Made by a program: the position numbers and the translations under genes. Shown here one piece after another: positions 1 through 6,360 of a stretch of DNA of 8,979 nt. A model generated the notes under the pieces. That model was not told the DNA's origin. It saw nothing but the letters and a program-made list of their open reading frames with translations, and made no database searches. The DNA comes from Chloracidobacterium sp. UBA7659 (GTDB lineage: Bacteria; Acidobacteriota; Blastocatellia; Pyrinomonadales; Pyrinomonadaceae): positions 1-8,979 of the forward strand of contig DLHV01000038.1 in the NCBI GenBank assembly GCA_002483395.1, in the 5' to 3' direction. Position 1 is the first letter of the stretch. Each line of letters begins with the position of its first letter.

Positions 1-332
1 GCCATATCGGCCATCGAGCAACCGGCGGCCAGATCCGGCAGGACGACCTGCTGCTGCGCTCCGCTCAATATGTCCGCCGATTCGGCCATGAAATGCACGC
101 CGCAGAAAACGATGTATTCCGCCTCGGTCTGGGATGCCATCACCGATAGCTGGTAAGAATCACCGGTCAGATCGGCGTGGCGAATAACGTCGTCCCGCTG
201 GTAATGATGACCCAGAATCACCACGCGTTCGCCTAATTCCCGCCGCGCCGACTCGATTCGCGAGGCAACCTCCGCGTCAGGCATCACAAGGTAATTTTCG
301 ATCGTCCGCGTCTCTTCCAAAAGAGCACTCAT
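1..332 (-). CDS. nadA: Quinolinate synthase NadA, N-terminal part (cut by window edge)
   Basis: NadA condenses iminoaspartate with dihydroxyacetone phosphate to quinolinate in the cytoplasm, the second step of de novo NAD synthesis; it carries an oxygen-sensitive [4Fe-4S] cluster. About 110 N-terminal residues are visible and read as a typical Nad[15 protein letters not shown], then [23 protein letters not shown] and [13 protein letters not shown]. The Cys in AGCSMAD matches the first of the three cluster-ligand cysteines of the family; the other two would lie beyond the left edge. The ATG at 332 is preceded by a good Shine-Dalgarno (TTTGGAGG), which fixes the start. It lies 75 nt downstream of the pit stop on the same strand, so it could be co-transcribed with the phosphate genes, though no functional link is known. 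No partner nadB or nadC is visible. Identification is secure from the motifs; only the C-terminal two thirds cannot be judged. Confidence 0.95.
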   Translation of the reverse strand, partial: MSALLEETRTIENYLVMPDAEVASRIESARRELGERVVILGHHYQRDDVIRHADLTGDSYQLSVMASQTEAEYIVFCGVHFMAESADILSGAQQQVVLPDLAAGCSMADM

Positions 333-407
333 TTCGGCCTCCAAATAAAAAACTGTCTAACCTAAAATGATTGCGCTTTGATTCGTGGAGTGCAAGCGAA
401 AAAGCTT

Positions 408-1484
408 TTATATCCAGCCGGTTATCTTTTCTATGATAAGGATAACGCCATAGGACAATGCGGCGATGAGAGCTGCCATTGGGATGGTCAACACCCAGGC
501 CCAGACGATGCGGCCCGCGACGCCCCATTTTACGGCGGAGAAGCGTTTTGCGGAGCCGACGCCGACGATTGCTCCCGTTATTGTGTGAGTGGTTGAAACG
601 GGAATACCAAAAGCTGTCGCACCAAAGAGCGTCATCGCGCCGGCCGTTTCGGCGCAAAATCCGCCGACGGGCTGGAGCTTTACGATCTTTGTGCCCATCG
701 TTTTGATGATACGCCAGCCGCCCGACAGCGTGCCCAAACCGATCGCCCCGTGTGCGGCCAGAACTACCCAAAGAGGAATTTCCGGCAGTTTCCCGCCCGG
801 GTCCATACCTAGGAATCCGCCCGAAACAAGGACTATAGTTATGATGCCCATCGTTTTCTGAGCGTCATTGCCGCCGTGTCCCAGCGAATAGGCCCCGGCC
901 GAGAATAGCTGGCCGACCCGAAAAAGGCGATCTACCTTGTTGACCGCCACTTTGTGGAAGACCCAATAGACGGCGATCATTAGAATGAACCCGATCGTCA
1001 TACCGATGAGCGGTGATAGAACGATAAAGGTAAGTGTTTTTATCCAGCCTTCCGCCTTCAAAACGGTTTCCGCACCGGTAAAACCGAAGTGATAAACGTA
1101 CGAAGCCAGGGCCGACCCGGCGTAGGCGCCGACCAAAGCGTGCGAGCTTGACGTCGGCAGGCCGAGATACCACGTGATCAGATTCCAAAATATGGCTCCC
1201 AGCACTGCCCCGAGCAATACGTACAGTTGGTCTCCCGGCGGGATGACAGCGATATTGACCATGTCGCCGCCGATAGTTTTCGCGACGGCCGTCCCAAAAA
1301 CCAAAAATGCAATGAAATTAAAGAAGGCCGCCCACGCAACCGCAACACCGGGCGACAGAACACGCGTCGCCACAACTGTCGCGATGGAGTTTGCCGCATC
1401 ATGAAACCCGTTTACATAGTCGAACGCGAGCGCGACGAAAATGATGAAAATGACCAAGCCGTATGAAACTGTTTGTCCGTCCAT
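408..1484 (-). CDS. pit: PiT family inorganic phosphate permease
   Basis: Inner-membrane secondary transporter of the PiT family, which in other bacteria imports phosphate (often as a metal-phosphate complex) driven by H+ or Na+. The 358-aa product has about ten hydrophobic segments. The duplicated family signatures are intact: NGFHDAANSIATVV (residues 25-38) in the first half and SLGHGGNDAQKTMG (200-213) in the second. GLPTSSSHALVGA (108-120) and PVSTTHTITGAI (295-306) are the matching paired loops. I start it at ATG 1484, which places the first helix and the NGFHD motif where they normally sit. The frame also opens at a TTG at 1538, but those 18 extra residues are encoded by an intergenic heptamer repeat and are unlikely to be real. 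No clear Shine-Dalgarno precedes ATG 1484. It is the third gene of phoU-DUF47-pit, a known association in which the DUF47 protein accompanies the permease. Substrate is inferred from the family. Confidence 0.93.
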   Translation of the reverse strand: MDGQTVSYGLVIFIIFVALAFDYVNGFHDAANSIATVVATRVLSPGVAVAWAAFFNFIAFLVFGTAVAKTIGGDMVNIAVIPPGDQLYVLLGAVLGAIFWNLITWYLGLPTSSSHALVGAYAGSALASYVYHFGFTGAETVLKAEGWIKTLTFIVLSPLIGMTIGFILMIAVYWVFHKVAVNKVDRLFRVGQLFSAGAYSLGHGGNDAQKTMGIITIVLVSGGFLGMDPGGKLPEIPLWVVLAAHGAIGLGTLSGGWRIIKTMGTKIVKLQPVGGFCAETAGAMTLFGATAFGIPVSTTHTITGAIVGVGSAKRFSAVKWGVAGRIVWAWVLTIPMAALIAALSYGVILIIEKITGWI

Positions 1485-1560
1485 AGGTGCGGTTGTCAGT
1501 TGTCCGTAGCCGGTTGTTAGTGCCGGATTCCCCGACAACTGACCGGCAACCGACCTCTGT
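1485..1560. repeat. Degenerate heptamer repeat with inverted partner in the DUF47-pit spacer
   Basis: The whole 76-bp spacer between the DUF47 stop and the pit ATG is repetitive. From 1492 to 1526 it reads as five 7-bp units of consensus GTTGTCN, some strongly diverged. After a short centre, 1534-1554 carries the same unit in reverse orientation (GACAACTGACC and onwards), so the block can fold into a long imperfect hairpin in the pit leader. The layout, tandem heptamers followed by inverted heptamers, recurs with a different heptamer at the right end of the window. It contains the TTG at 1538 that opens a false upstream start for pit, and it leaves pit without an obvious ribosome binding site. 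Function unknown; an mRNA-stabilising or attenuating hairpin is possible. Confidence 0.7.
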
Positions 1561-2181
1561 CTAGTTGTGTTTTAGAACTATGCTTTCGATGATGTTCGCG
1601 ACGCTCTCGCAGCGGTCGGTGGCGTATTCAAGGATCTCGTAAACCTCCTTCCACTTGATGATGAAGATCGGGTCCTGCGAGGACTTGAACAGTTCGCCGA
1701 TCGCCAGGAAATACGCTTCGTCCGCCTCGTTCTCGAGTCTATGTATCTCGACAATGTGGGCGTTCATGCCATTCGGTTTTTTTAGCAGCAGAATCGCCGA
1801 ATTCATCTCGTATGCTAAGCCGTGGATCAATTTGGCAAGCTGGACCGAGTGTTGGTTGAATTCGTGTATGTCATACATACGTATTGCCCTGGCCGCCGCA
1901 TCGATATAGTCGCAAACGTCGTCAAGCGCCACCGAGAGAGCGTAGATATCCTCGCGGTCAAACGGCGTGATGAACGATTTGTTCAGCTTTGTCGTGATCT
2001 TGTGCGTTATGTCGTCGCAAGCGTGTTCCACGTCCTTGATTTGCCTCGCGTATGACGGAAGGTCCGGATCGGCGTCGGCCATCATCTCGACAAGGATGCC
2101 CGACGCTTCCTGAATCTTGCCGGTCATTTGCGCGAACAATTCAAAATACTCATCTTCTCTCGGTAACAGGCTAAATGCCAT
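1561..2181 (-). CDS. DUF47 family PhoU-like protein, probable Pit accessory/regulator
   Basis: A 206-aa cytoplasmic all-helical protein of the DUF47 (COG1392) family, structurally related to PhoU and commonly encoded beside PiT permeases, whose activity it is thought to control. Family landmarks are all visible: VEHACDDITHKI (residues 51-62), ITPFDREDIYALSVALDDVCDYID (71-94), RLENEADEAY (148-157), and the C-terminal EYATDRCESVANIIESIVLKHN (185-206). The acidic ExxxD pairs (E52/D56, E150/D154, E185/D189) resemble the metal-binding motifs of PhoU-type folds. Length is normal. The start at 2181 is supported by GGGAG about 10 nt upstream. It follows phoU after 37 nt and precedes pit by 76 nt, consistent with one transcript. 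Metal binding and control of Pit are inferred from the family, not seen here. Confidence 0.9.
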   Translation of the reverse strand: MAFSLLPREDEYFELFAQMTGKIQEASGILVEMMADADPDLPSYARQIKDVEHACDDITHKITTKLNKSFITPFDREDIYALSVALDDVCDYIDAAARAIRMYDIHEFNQHSVQLAKLIHGLAYEMNSAILLLKKPNGMNAHIVEIHRLENEADEAYFLAIGELFKSSQDPIFIIKWKEVYEILEYATDRCESVANIIESIVLKHN

Positions 2182-2218
2182 CTTGTTTGATCTCCCGTGT
2201 CAGAATTGACTTAAATAA

Positions 2219-2959
2219 CTACTCTTTTGAGCCGTGCTTAATAAATACAGCCTCGCGCAAATAGACGTTCAGCTCGCAAATGTCTTTCACGTAATCGCCG
2301 ATGCGTTCGAGGTGCTTGGCAACAAAAAGCAGGTGTGCGGCGCCTGTCGTTGCCGACGGATCGTCGATCATTTGTTCGATCAGCTCGTCAAAAACTCGTC
2401 TGTAACATTCGTCGATCTTTTTGTCGCGTTTTATGACCGCACGCGAAGTTTCGGCGTCTTCGGATGTAAACGCGTCAAGAGCATCACGCAGCATCTCAGA
2501 GGCGATCTCCGCCATCAGCGACAGATCGATGTAATTGTTGACCTGAGGTTCGTTGTTTAGGATCAGTGCGGCCTCGGCAATGCTCGATGCATGATCGGCG
2601 ATGCGCTCAAGTATCGGCGTTATCTTCGCGACCGAAACGACAAGGCGAAGGTCATGTTCCGTCGGCCACTGCGAAGCAAGAATGTCGATGCTCAGGCGAT
2701 CGATCGTCAGCTCCATCTGGTCAATGACTTTATCCTGTTCGATCACCTCCGTCGCAAGCTCGCTGTCGCGCTCGATCAAGGCCCGCATTCCGCCCTCGAC
2801 AGCAGCTTCAGTCTTGCCGCCGAGCAATAAAATTTTATCGCGAAGCAGATCGAGCTGCTCGTCCATGTTTCGTTCCGGCATTTGTTCCGCTGCGCCGTCT
2901 CGCAGATATTGTTTTCCACCGTCGGCCGACAAATCTCTCGTCACTGTATTCTTATTCAT
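2219..2959 (-). CDS. phoU: Phosphate signalling protein PhoU
   Basis: PhoU normally sits at the membrane between the phosphate transporter and the PhoR/PhoB-type sensor and keeps the Pho response off when phosphate is plentiful. The 246-aa product has the two tandem three-helix PhoU domains, roughly residues 35-130 and 145-235. Each ends in the multinuclear metal-cluster motif ExxRxxDxxxxIxE: LERIADHASSIAE (117-129) and LERIGDYVKDICE (217-229). The matching first-helix acidic motifs are EQDKVIDQ (74-81) and KRDKKIDE (177-184). There is an N-terminal extension of about 30 residues compared with E. coli-type PhoU. An in-frame Met at residue 27 or 32 would give the usual length, and none of these starts has a strong Shine-Dalgarno, so the exact start is uncertain. 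It heads a phoU-DUF47-pit cluster instead of the more usual pstSCAB-phoU operon. A Pho-box-like array lies about 95 bp upstream. Confidence 0.93.
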   Translation of the reverse strand: MNKNTVTRDLSADGGKQYLRDGAAEQMPERNMDEQLDLLRDKILLLGGKTEAAVEGGMRALIERDSELATEVIEQDKVIDQMELTIDRLSIDILASQWPTEHDLRLVVSVAKITPILERIADHASSIAEAALILNNEPQVNNYIDLSLMAEIASEMLRDALDAFTSEDAETSRAVIKRDKKIDECYRRVFDELIEQMIDDPSATTGAAHLLFVAKHLERIGDYVKDICELNVYLREAVFIKHGSKE

Positions 2960-3006
2960 AAGCTAAACAGTTGATAATACTTCAGCTTCGATGTCAGATT
3001 AGTTAA

Positions 3007-3012
3007 ATTATA
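3007..3012 (-). promoter_or_regulatory. Candidate -10 element for phoU
   Basis: A perfect TATAAT on the minus strand, about 48 nt upstream of the phoU ATG. No recognisable -35 hexamer lies 16-18 bp further up (it reads ATTATA), which would suit an activator-dependent promoter. The Pho-box-like array is about 40 bp from it, further than the usual overlap with -35, so the link is only suggestive. Confidence 0.35.
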
Positions 3013-3033
3013 CTTAAGTTTACGTTTGGTATA

Positions 3034-3049
3034 ATTCACTCGGGTGAAT
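3034..3049. promoter_or_regulatory. Small perfect inverted repeat, possible operator
   Basis: ATTCAC and GTGAAT flank a TCGG centre, forming a perfect 6-bp dyad between phoU and the 63-aa gene. It overlaps the edge of a plus-strand TGGTATAAT (3027-3035), a good extended -10 match. It could be a regulator site or simply part of an AT-rich control region. Confidence 0.3.
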
Positions 3050-3051
3050 AA

Positions 3052-3084
3052 TTAACACTTTGTTAACATTGTGATAACATTGTG
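3052..3084 (+). promoter_or_regulatory. Pho-box-like array: three TTAACA-type boxes at 11-bp spacing
   Basis: Three consecutive 11-bp units begin at 3052, 3063 and 3074 with TTAACA, TTAACA and ATAACA; units two and three share the remaining TTGTG exactly. PhoB/PhoP response regulators bind direct repeats with an 11-bp period, and the Bacillus PhoP half-site is TT(A/T)ACA, so this is a strong candidate Pho box between phoU and a divergent small gene. On the plus strand the middle TTAACA also acts as a fair -35, 16 bp before TATATA (3085-3090), giving a plausible promoter toward the gene at 3143. Whether it controls phoU, the small gene or both cannot be decided by reading alone. Confidence 0.55.
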
Positions 3085-3142
3085 TATATATTCTCATTCG
3101 AAATCCTAAGTTTTGACCGTTTCCCGGCTAGATTTTTTTCCT

Positions 3143-3334
3143 ATGACACCTGTTATTGACGCGACAGAAGTTCGAGATGAACTTGAAAACGATCTTGCGC
3201 TGGCAATGCTTATCCAGAAGCGCCATTCGAAGAAGATCGGTTCGGAGCAGGCCCGCGATCTGATCGAGAAAATAAAGAATGCACTCGGGAGGTCGGAAGT
3301 CGAAAATATCTGTGAACCTCCCGCCCAAATTTGA
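3143..3334 (+). CDS. Small protein of unknown function (63 aa)
   Basis: I do not recognise this protein. It reads MTPVIDATEV, then a charged, probably helical stretch containing ALAMLIQKRHSKKIG and ARDLIEKIKNALG, and ends EPPAQI. There is no signal peptide, membrane segment or metal motif; one Cys lies near the C-terminus. Third codon positions favour G/C as in neighbouring genes, which supports real coding. ATG 3143 lacks an evident Shine-Dalgarno; the frame stays open back to a TTG at 3113, also without one. It is transcribed divergently from phoU, and the Pho-box-like array with a -10-like TATATA lies about 55-90 bp upstream, so phosphate-responsive expression is a reasonable inference. 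The M48 protease gene begins 160 nt downstream. A small regulatory or adaptor role is possible, but nothing in the sequence proves it. Confidence 0.6.
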   Translation: MTPVIDATEVRDELENDLALAMLIQKRHSKKIGSEQARDLIEKIKNALGRSEVENICEPPAQI

Positions 3335-3425
3335 ACGACAATTTCCCTTTTCAGTAGACCCAGATTCCAGTCGCCTGCCAAAAAGCGGCGAACGTCACAA
3401 AACCTTCAATACATCAAAAACGCAC

Positions 3426-3458
3426 ATAGCCGCCGATTGATTCTTCGTGGGCGGTTAT
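3426..3458. promoter_or_regulatory. Inverted repeat and weak promoter ahead of the M48 gene
   Basis: ATAGCCGCC (3426-3434) pairs with GGCGGTTAT (3450-3458), eight of nine positions complementary, around a 15-nt centre. It overlaps a weak sigma-70-like pair, TTGATT (3437-3442) and TAATAT (3461-3466), spacer 18. An operator for the protease gene or a leader hairpin are both possible. No T-run follows, so it is not a convincing terminator for the upstream small gene. Confidence 0.3.
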
Positions 3459-3494
3459 CTTAATATTGCAAAAAGTACTGCACGGGAGGGAACG

Positions 3495-4895
3495 ATGATA
3501 TATCACGGCAAAATGAAACGACTTGGAGCACTTGCTCTTGTGGCAACATTGACAATGCTGCCGCTGATGGCAAGTGCCCAGACACGGATCAGCCTGGCAA
3601 AGAACAAGTATAAGGTTCAGGACGACGTTAAGCTTGGCCGCGACGCCGCGAAACAGGTCGAACAGCAGATGCCTATATTGAACGACAGCCAGGCCCAGCA
3701 ATATGTAGAGCGGGTCGGCAAAAGGCTGGTTGCGGCGATCCCTCCGCAATTCCAGCAGCCCGCGTTCGATTACACGTTCAAGGTCGTCAACGCTCGCGAT
3801 ATCAACGCCTTTGCACTTCCAGGTGGGCCTATGTATGTAAACCGCGGAATGATCGAGGCTTCGAAGAACGAAGGCGAAATGGCGGGCGTCATGGCCCACG
3901 AGATCAGCCACGTCGCCCTTCGGCACGCAACAGCACAGGCAACAAAACAGAGCAGCGTAGGCAATACACTTGGCACGATAGGATTGATCCTCGGCGGTGC
4001 GATCGTCGGCGGGCAGGCCGGAGCCCAGGCCGGTGCAATTGCTGCCGCGGCATGGCAAACAAAATACAGCCGCGAATACGAGACACAGGCCGATATTCTA
4101 GGTTCGCAGATAATGGCTGATGCAGGTTACGACCCTCGCGACCTGGCAAATATGTTCCAGACGATCGCCAACCAGGGCGGCGGCCGCGGCCCACAATGGC
4201 TGAGCAGCCACCCCGATCCTGGCAATCGCTACCAGAAAATAAATCAGGAAGCCGCATTGCTGAATGTTTCGCCAAATCCTATAAAGATCACCCGCGACTT
4301 TTCGCGTACAAAGGAAAGATTCGCCGGAATGCCGCGTGCACAGTCGATGGCGGAGATCGAGCAGGCATATAAAAACGGTCAGGGACAAGGTACTAATCCG
4401 ATGGCGGGCGGCCAGTATTCGAACCGCGTCGCGTATCCTTCGACCCGGATTCGGGCATACAACGGCAATGGCATCAGCCTGAATGTTCCAGGCAATTGGC
4501 GCGAATTTTCGCAAGGCAATCTTACGTTTGCTCCGGACGGAGGATTCGGCGATCAGGGCATCACTCACGGGGTGATGATCGGAGTTTACCAGTCGCAAAG
4601 CTCGGGGCTCGCAAATGCGTCGCGGGATTATATTAAGGGGATGCTCCAGAGCAATTCGTATCTGTCGCAGCGGAACAGCCTGACAAGAACAACGGTGGCC
4701 GGCCGCCAGAGTTATACAACGACGCTGTCCGGCGTTTCGCCGGTCACTAACCGGAATGAGACCGTAACAATTTACACGGCACAGCTTAGCAGCGGTGATC
4801 TCTTGTACATCGCGGCCGTAGCACCCGAAGATGAGGCCTTCAGGTATAACAACACGTTTCGTAATCTGATCGGTTCGATTCGGCTGAATGATTGA
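3495..4895 (+). CDS. Secreted M48 family zinc metalloprotease
   Basis: A periplasmic M48C-type metallopeptidase, the group that includes the outer-membrane quality-control proteases BepA and LoiP. The 466-aa product begins with a signal peptide (basic KMKRLG, hydrophobic core, cleavage likely after MASA at residue 28). The zinc site is complete: HEISH at 135-139 with the third ligand E196 in SREYETQAD (192-200). Supporting motifs are NAFALPGGPMYVNRGMI (104-120) and SHPDPGNR (238-245). A Gly/Ala-rich hydrophobic stretch (160-187) lies between the HExxH and the third ligand, as is common in the family. From about 320 on there is an extra domain of roughly 145 residues (ISLNVPGNWREF onwards) that is not part of the catalytic core and takes the place of the TPR domain of BepA; I cannot name it. 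The start at ATG 3495 is fixed by GGGAGG just upstream. An in-frame GTG at 3447 would spoil the signal peptide. Substrates are unknown. Confidence 0.9.
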   Translation: MIYHGKMKRLGALALVATLTMLPLMASAQTRISLAKNKYKVQDDVKLGRDAAKQVEQQMPILNDSQAQQYVERVGKRLVAAIPPQFQQPAFDYTFKVVNARDINAFALPGGPMYVNRGMIEASKNEGEMAGVMAHEISHVALRHATAQATKQSSVGNTLGTIGLILGGAIVGGQAGAQAGAIAAAAWQTKYSREYETQADILGSQIMADAGYDPRDLANMFQTIANQGGGRGPQWLSSHPDPGNRYQKINQEAALLNVSPNPIKITRDFSRTKERFAGMPRAQSMAEIEQAYKNGQGQGTNPMAGGQYSNRVAYPSTRIRAYNGNGISLNVPGNWREFSQGNLTFAPDGGFGDQGITHGVMIGVYQSQSSGLANASRDYIKGMLQSNSYLSQRNSLTRTTVAGRQSYTTTLSGVSPVTNRNETVTIYTAQLSSGDLLYIAAVAPEDEAFRYNNTFRNLIGSIRLND

Positions 4896-4901
4896 GGCAA
4901 A

Positions 4902-5014
4902 GACTGGAGCGCAGGCATCCTTGCTTGCACGAACGCGGCAGCGTTCGAATGGAGCAGCCCGGGCGCTTTTTCGCGTTTCACGCTTAGGCAAGCAGGGATG
5001 CTTGCGCCCCAGTC
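4902..5014. repeat. Large nested palindrome between convergent genes
   Basis: Two 27-nt arms, 4902-4928 (beginning GACTGGAGCGCAGGCATCC) and 4988-5014, are complementary at 24 of 27 positions and enclose about 59 bp. Inside lies a second, perfect hairpin: CGAACGC (4930-4936), loop GGCA, GCGTTCG (4941-4947). The outer right arm runs two bases into the MFS stop codon, and the left arm begins 6 nt after the M48 stop. It fills the gap between the convergent M48 and MFS genes, where a bidirectional terminator would be expected, though no T-run adjoins the stems. The sharply defined arms look like a dispersed REP/MITE-type element. Confidence 0.75.
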
Positions 5015-6254
5015 AAATCGTTTCCTTCGGCTTCGCCTGAACGGTCAACAACGCCGCGGCCGCGATCAATGAAACTGCCGCACTCGCAAGAAAAGCCGCC
5101 GTTGCTCCGAATGCGGTCCAGACCAACCCGAAAAGCAGGGATGCGGGAAAAACCGTAATGCCGAAAGCAAGATTGTAAAAACCGTAAGCAGTTCCGCGTT
5201 TTTCATCGACGACCAGGTCGGCCACCAACGCCTTTTCGGTACTTTCACTTAACCCAAAATATGTTCCGTACGCAATAAATAAGGCCCACGCCTGCCAGGG
5301 CGAATCTACAAACGCAAATCCCGCGTAAACCAGAGCGTAGACGACCCAGCCGGCAACTATCATCTTTTTCCGGCCGATCTTGTCCGACAGATCGCCGCCA
5401 ATAAGCGAGCTGATGACCTTGCTGAAATGCAAGACCATCCATAAAAGAGGCAGCATCGGCGGTGCGATCCCGGCCTGTTGGGCACGCAGGAGAAGAAATG
5501 CGTCGGTCGAATTTGAAAGCGTAAAAAGCGCTATGACGGCGAGGAATCGTTTGAAATTACCGTCAAATTCCCCGAGCGAGAATTTTATCGGCATCGTATC
5601 GAATTCCTTTACCGGTTTCGTCTCTTCGTGGACGAAAAAGATGATTACGAACAGTCCGATGACGACCGGAATTGACGCAAAAAGGAAGACTTGCTGATAT
5701 TCGCCCGCAGTTGGCGATTCCGGGTCGGAGGCAATGTATGACAGCAGCACGAACGCTATCACCGGCCCGATGACCGCTCCAAGATGGTCGGCGGCCCGGT
5801 TAAACCCGAATGCGAGCCCGCGTTTTTCCCGCGGCACGCTTGCCGCAAGCAGTGCGTCGCGCGGTGCCCCGCGAATGCCTTTACCGACCCGGTCCGTCAT
5901 CCGCACGGCAAGCACCTGTTGCCAGCTGGTGACGAATGCAAGCAGCGGTCGGACAACAGCGGCAAGGCAATATCCGAGAAGAACAGGCAGTTTACGCCGG
6001 TGAAAGCGGTCGCTAAGGTAGCCTGAAAACAGTTTTAAGACGCTGGCGACCGATTCGGAAAAGCCCTCGATCAATCCGATGTAAAATGGCGATGCTCCCA
6101 GCGTCATGAAAAGAAAAACGGGAAGCAGTGGGTAGATTATTTCGCTGGAGGTGTCGTTTAATAAGCTGACAAGGCTTAGCGCGAAGACGTTGCCGGAAAG
6201 ACCGCGGTAACGATTCCAAAAACGGAGCTTCGGAGTTTCCGGCGGCTGGTCCAT
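5013..6254 (-). CDS. Major facilitator superfamily transporter
   Basis: A 413-aa inner-membrane secondary transporter with about 12 predicted helices. The MFS motif A appears in both halves: GYLSDRFHRRK (residues 78-88, loop 2-3) and GGDLSDKIGRKK (286-297, loop 8-9). Between them is the diagnostic DRVGKGIRGAPRDAL (121-135). The pseudo-twofold symmetry also shows in EKRGLAFGF (143-151) against EKRGTAYGFYNL (351-362). N32-D33 and E38 in LLNDTSSEIIYPLLP (helix 1) are the kind of polar helix residues that bind substrate or protons. Substrate cannot be named from sequence; drug or metabolite efflux is as likely as uptake. The ATG at 6254 is the natural start but has no Shine-Dalgarno, and a hairpin lies 10 nt upstream of it. 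It follows a small membrane protein gene by 106 nt on the same strand, so yacG-small gene-MFS could be one transcript. The stop codon overlaps the palindrome at 4902-5014. Confidence 0.9.
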   Translation of the reverse strand: MDQPPETPKLRFWNRYRGLSGNVFALSLVSLLNDTSSEIIYPLLPVFLFMTLGASPFYIGLIEGFSESVASVLKLFSGYLSDRFHRRKLPVLLGYCLAAVVRPLLAFVTSWQQVLAVRMTDRVGKGIRGAPRDALLAASVPREKRGLAFGFNRAADHLGAVIGPVIAFVLLSYIASDPESPTAGEYQQVFLFASIPVVIGLFVIIFFVHEETKPVKEFDTMPIKFSLGEFDGNFKRFLAVIALFTLSNSTDAFLLLRAQQAGIAPPMLPLLWMVLHFSKVISSLIGGDLSDKIGRKKMIVAGWVVYALVYAGFAFVDSPWQAWALFIAYGTYFGLSESTEKALVADLVVDEKRGTAYGFYNLAFGITVFPASLLFGLVWTAFGATAAFLASAAVSLIAAAALLTVQAKPKETI

Positions 6255-6263
6255 ATAAAAGTA

Positions 6264-6285
6264 GAACAGGCTGCCTGGCCTGTTC
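6264..6285 (-). repeat. Hairpin repeat in the MFS leader, copy 1
   Basis: A perfect 8-bp dyad (GAACAGGC, 6-nt loop, GCCTGTTC) ending 10 nt before the MFS start codon, where it could mask translation initiation. Read on the minus strand it matches the plus strand of the hairpin at 6332-6353 at 15 of 22 positions, including the core ACAGGCnnGGCAGCCnGT, so the two look like inverted copies of one REP-like unit. Confidence 0.5.
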
Positions 6286-6331
6286 GTTCCGTTTCATTAC
6301 CGATCAATATTGCGCTTATACGAGCATTCAT

Positions 6332-6353
6332 CGACAGGCTTGGCAGCCCGTCG
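6332..6353 (+). repeat. Hairpin repeat in the MFS leader, copy 2
   Basis: CGACAGGCT, loop TGGC, AGCCCGTCG: eight of nine stem positions pair. It lies 7 nt beyond the stop codon of the small membrane protein gene, in inverted orientation to the related hairpin at 6264-6285. It could dampen read-through into the MFS gene, but no T-run follows, so I do not call it a terminator. Confidence 0.45.
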
Positions 6354-6360
6354 TACGAGC

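Noticed and set aside
333..407. Terminator between pit and nadA
   Set aside because: Only a short AAAAGCTTTT palindrome near 400-409 is present, with no GC stem followed by a T-run.
277..771. Minus-strand open frame of 164 codons across the nadA-pit junction
   Set aside because: It overlaps the conserved pit 3' end and nadA 5' end in another frame, and its Arg/His-rich product is typical of a frame-shadow.
1485..1538. TTG start at 1538 for pit
   Set aside because: The 18 extra residues come from the heptamer repeat and precede the normal N-terminus of PiT proteins; ATG 1484 fits the family better.
1492..1554. Possible CRISPR-like repeat in the pit leader
   Set aside because: Seven-bp units without spacers of constant length; a simple-sequence array, not repeat-spacer DNA.
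3414..4058. Minus-strand open frame of 214 codons opposite the start of the M48 gene
   Set aside because: Cys-rich antisense shadow of the protease reading frame, no ribosome binding site and no recognisable motif.
4098..4991. Long open frame (297 codons) on the minus strand opposite the M48 gene
   Set aside because: It mirrors a well-supported protease gene with signal peptide, HEISH and Shine-Dalgarno; the antisense product is rich in Arg, Cys and Ile without family features.
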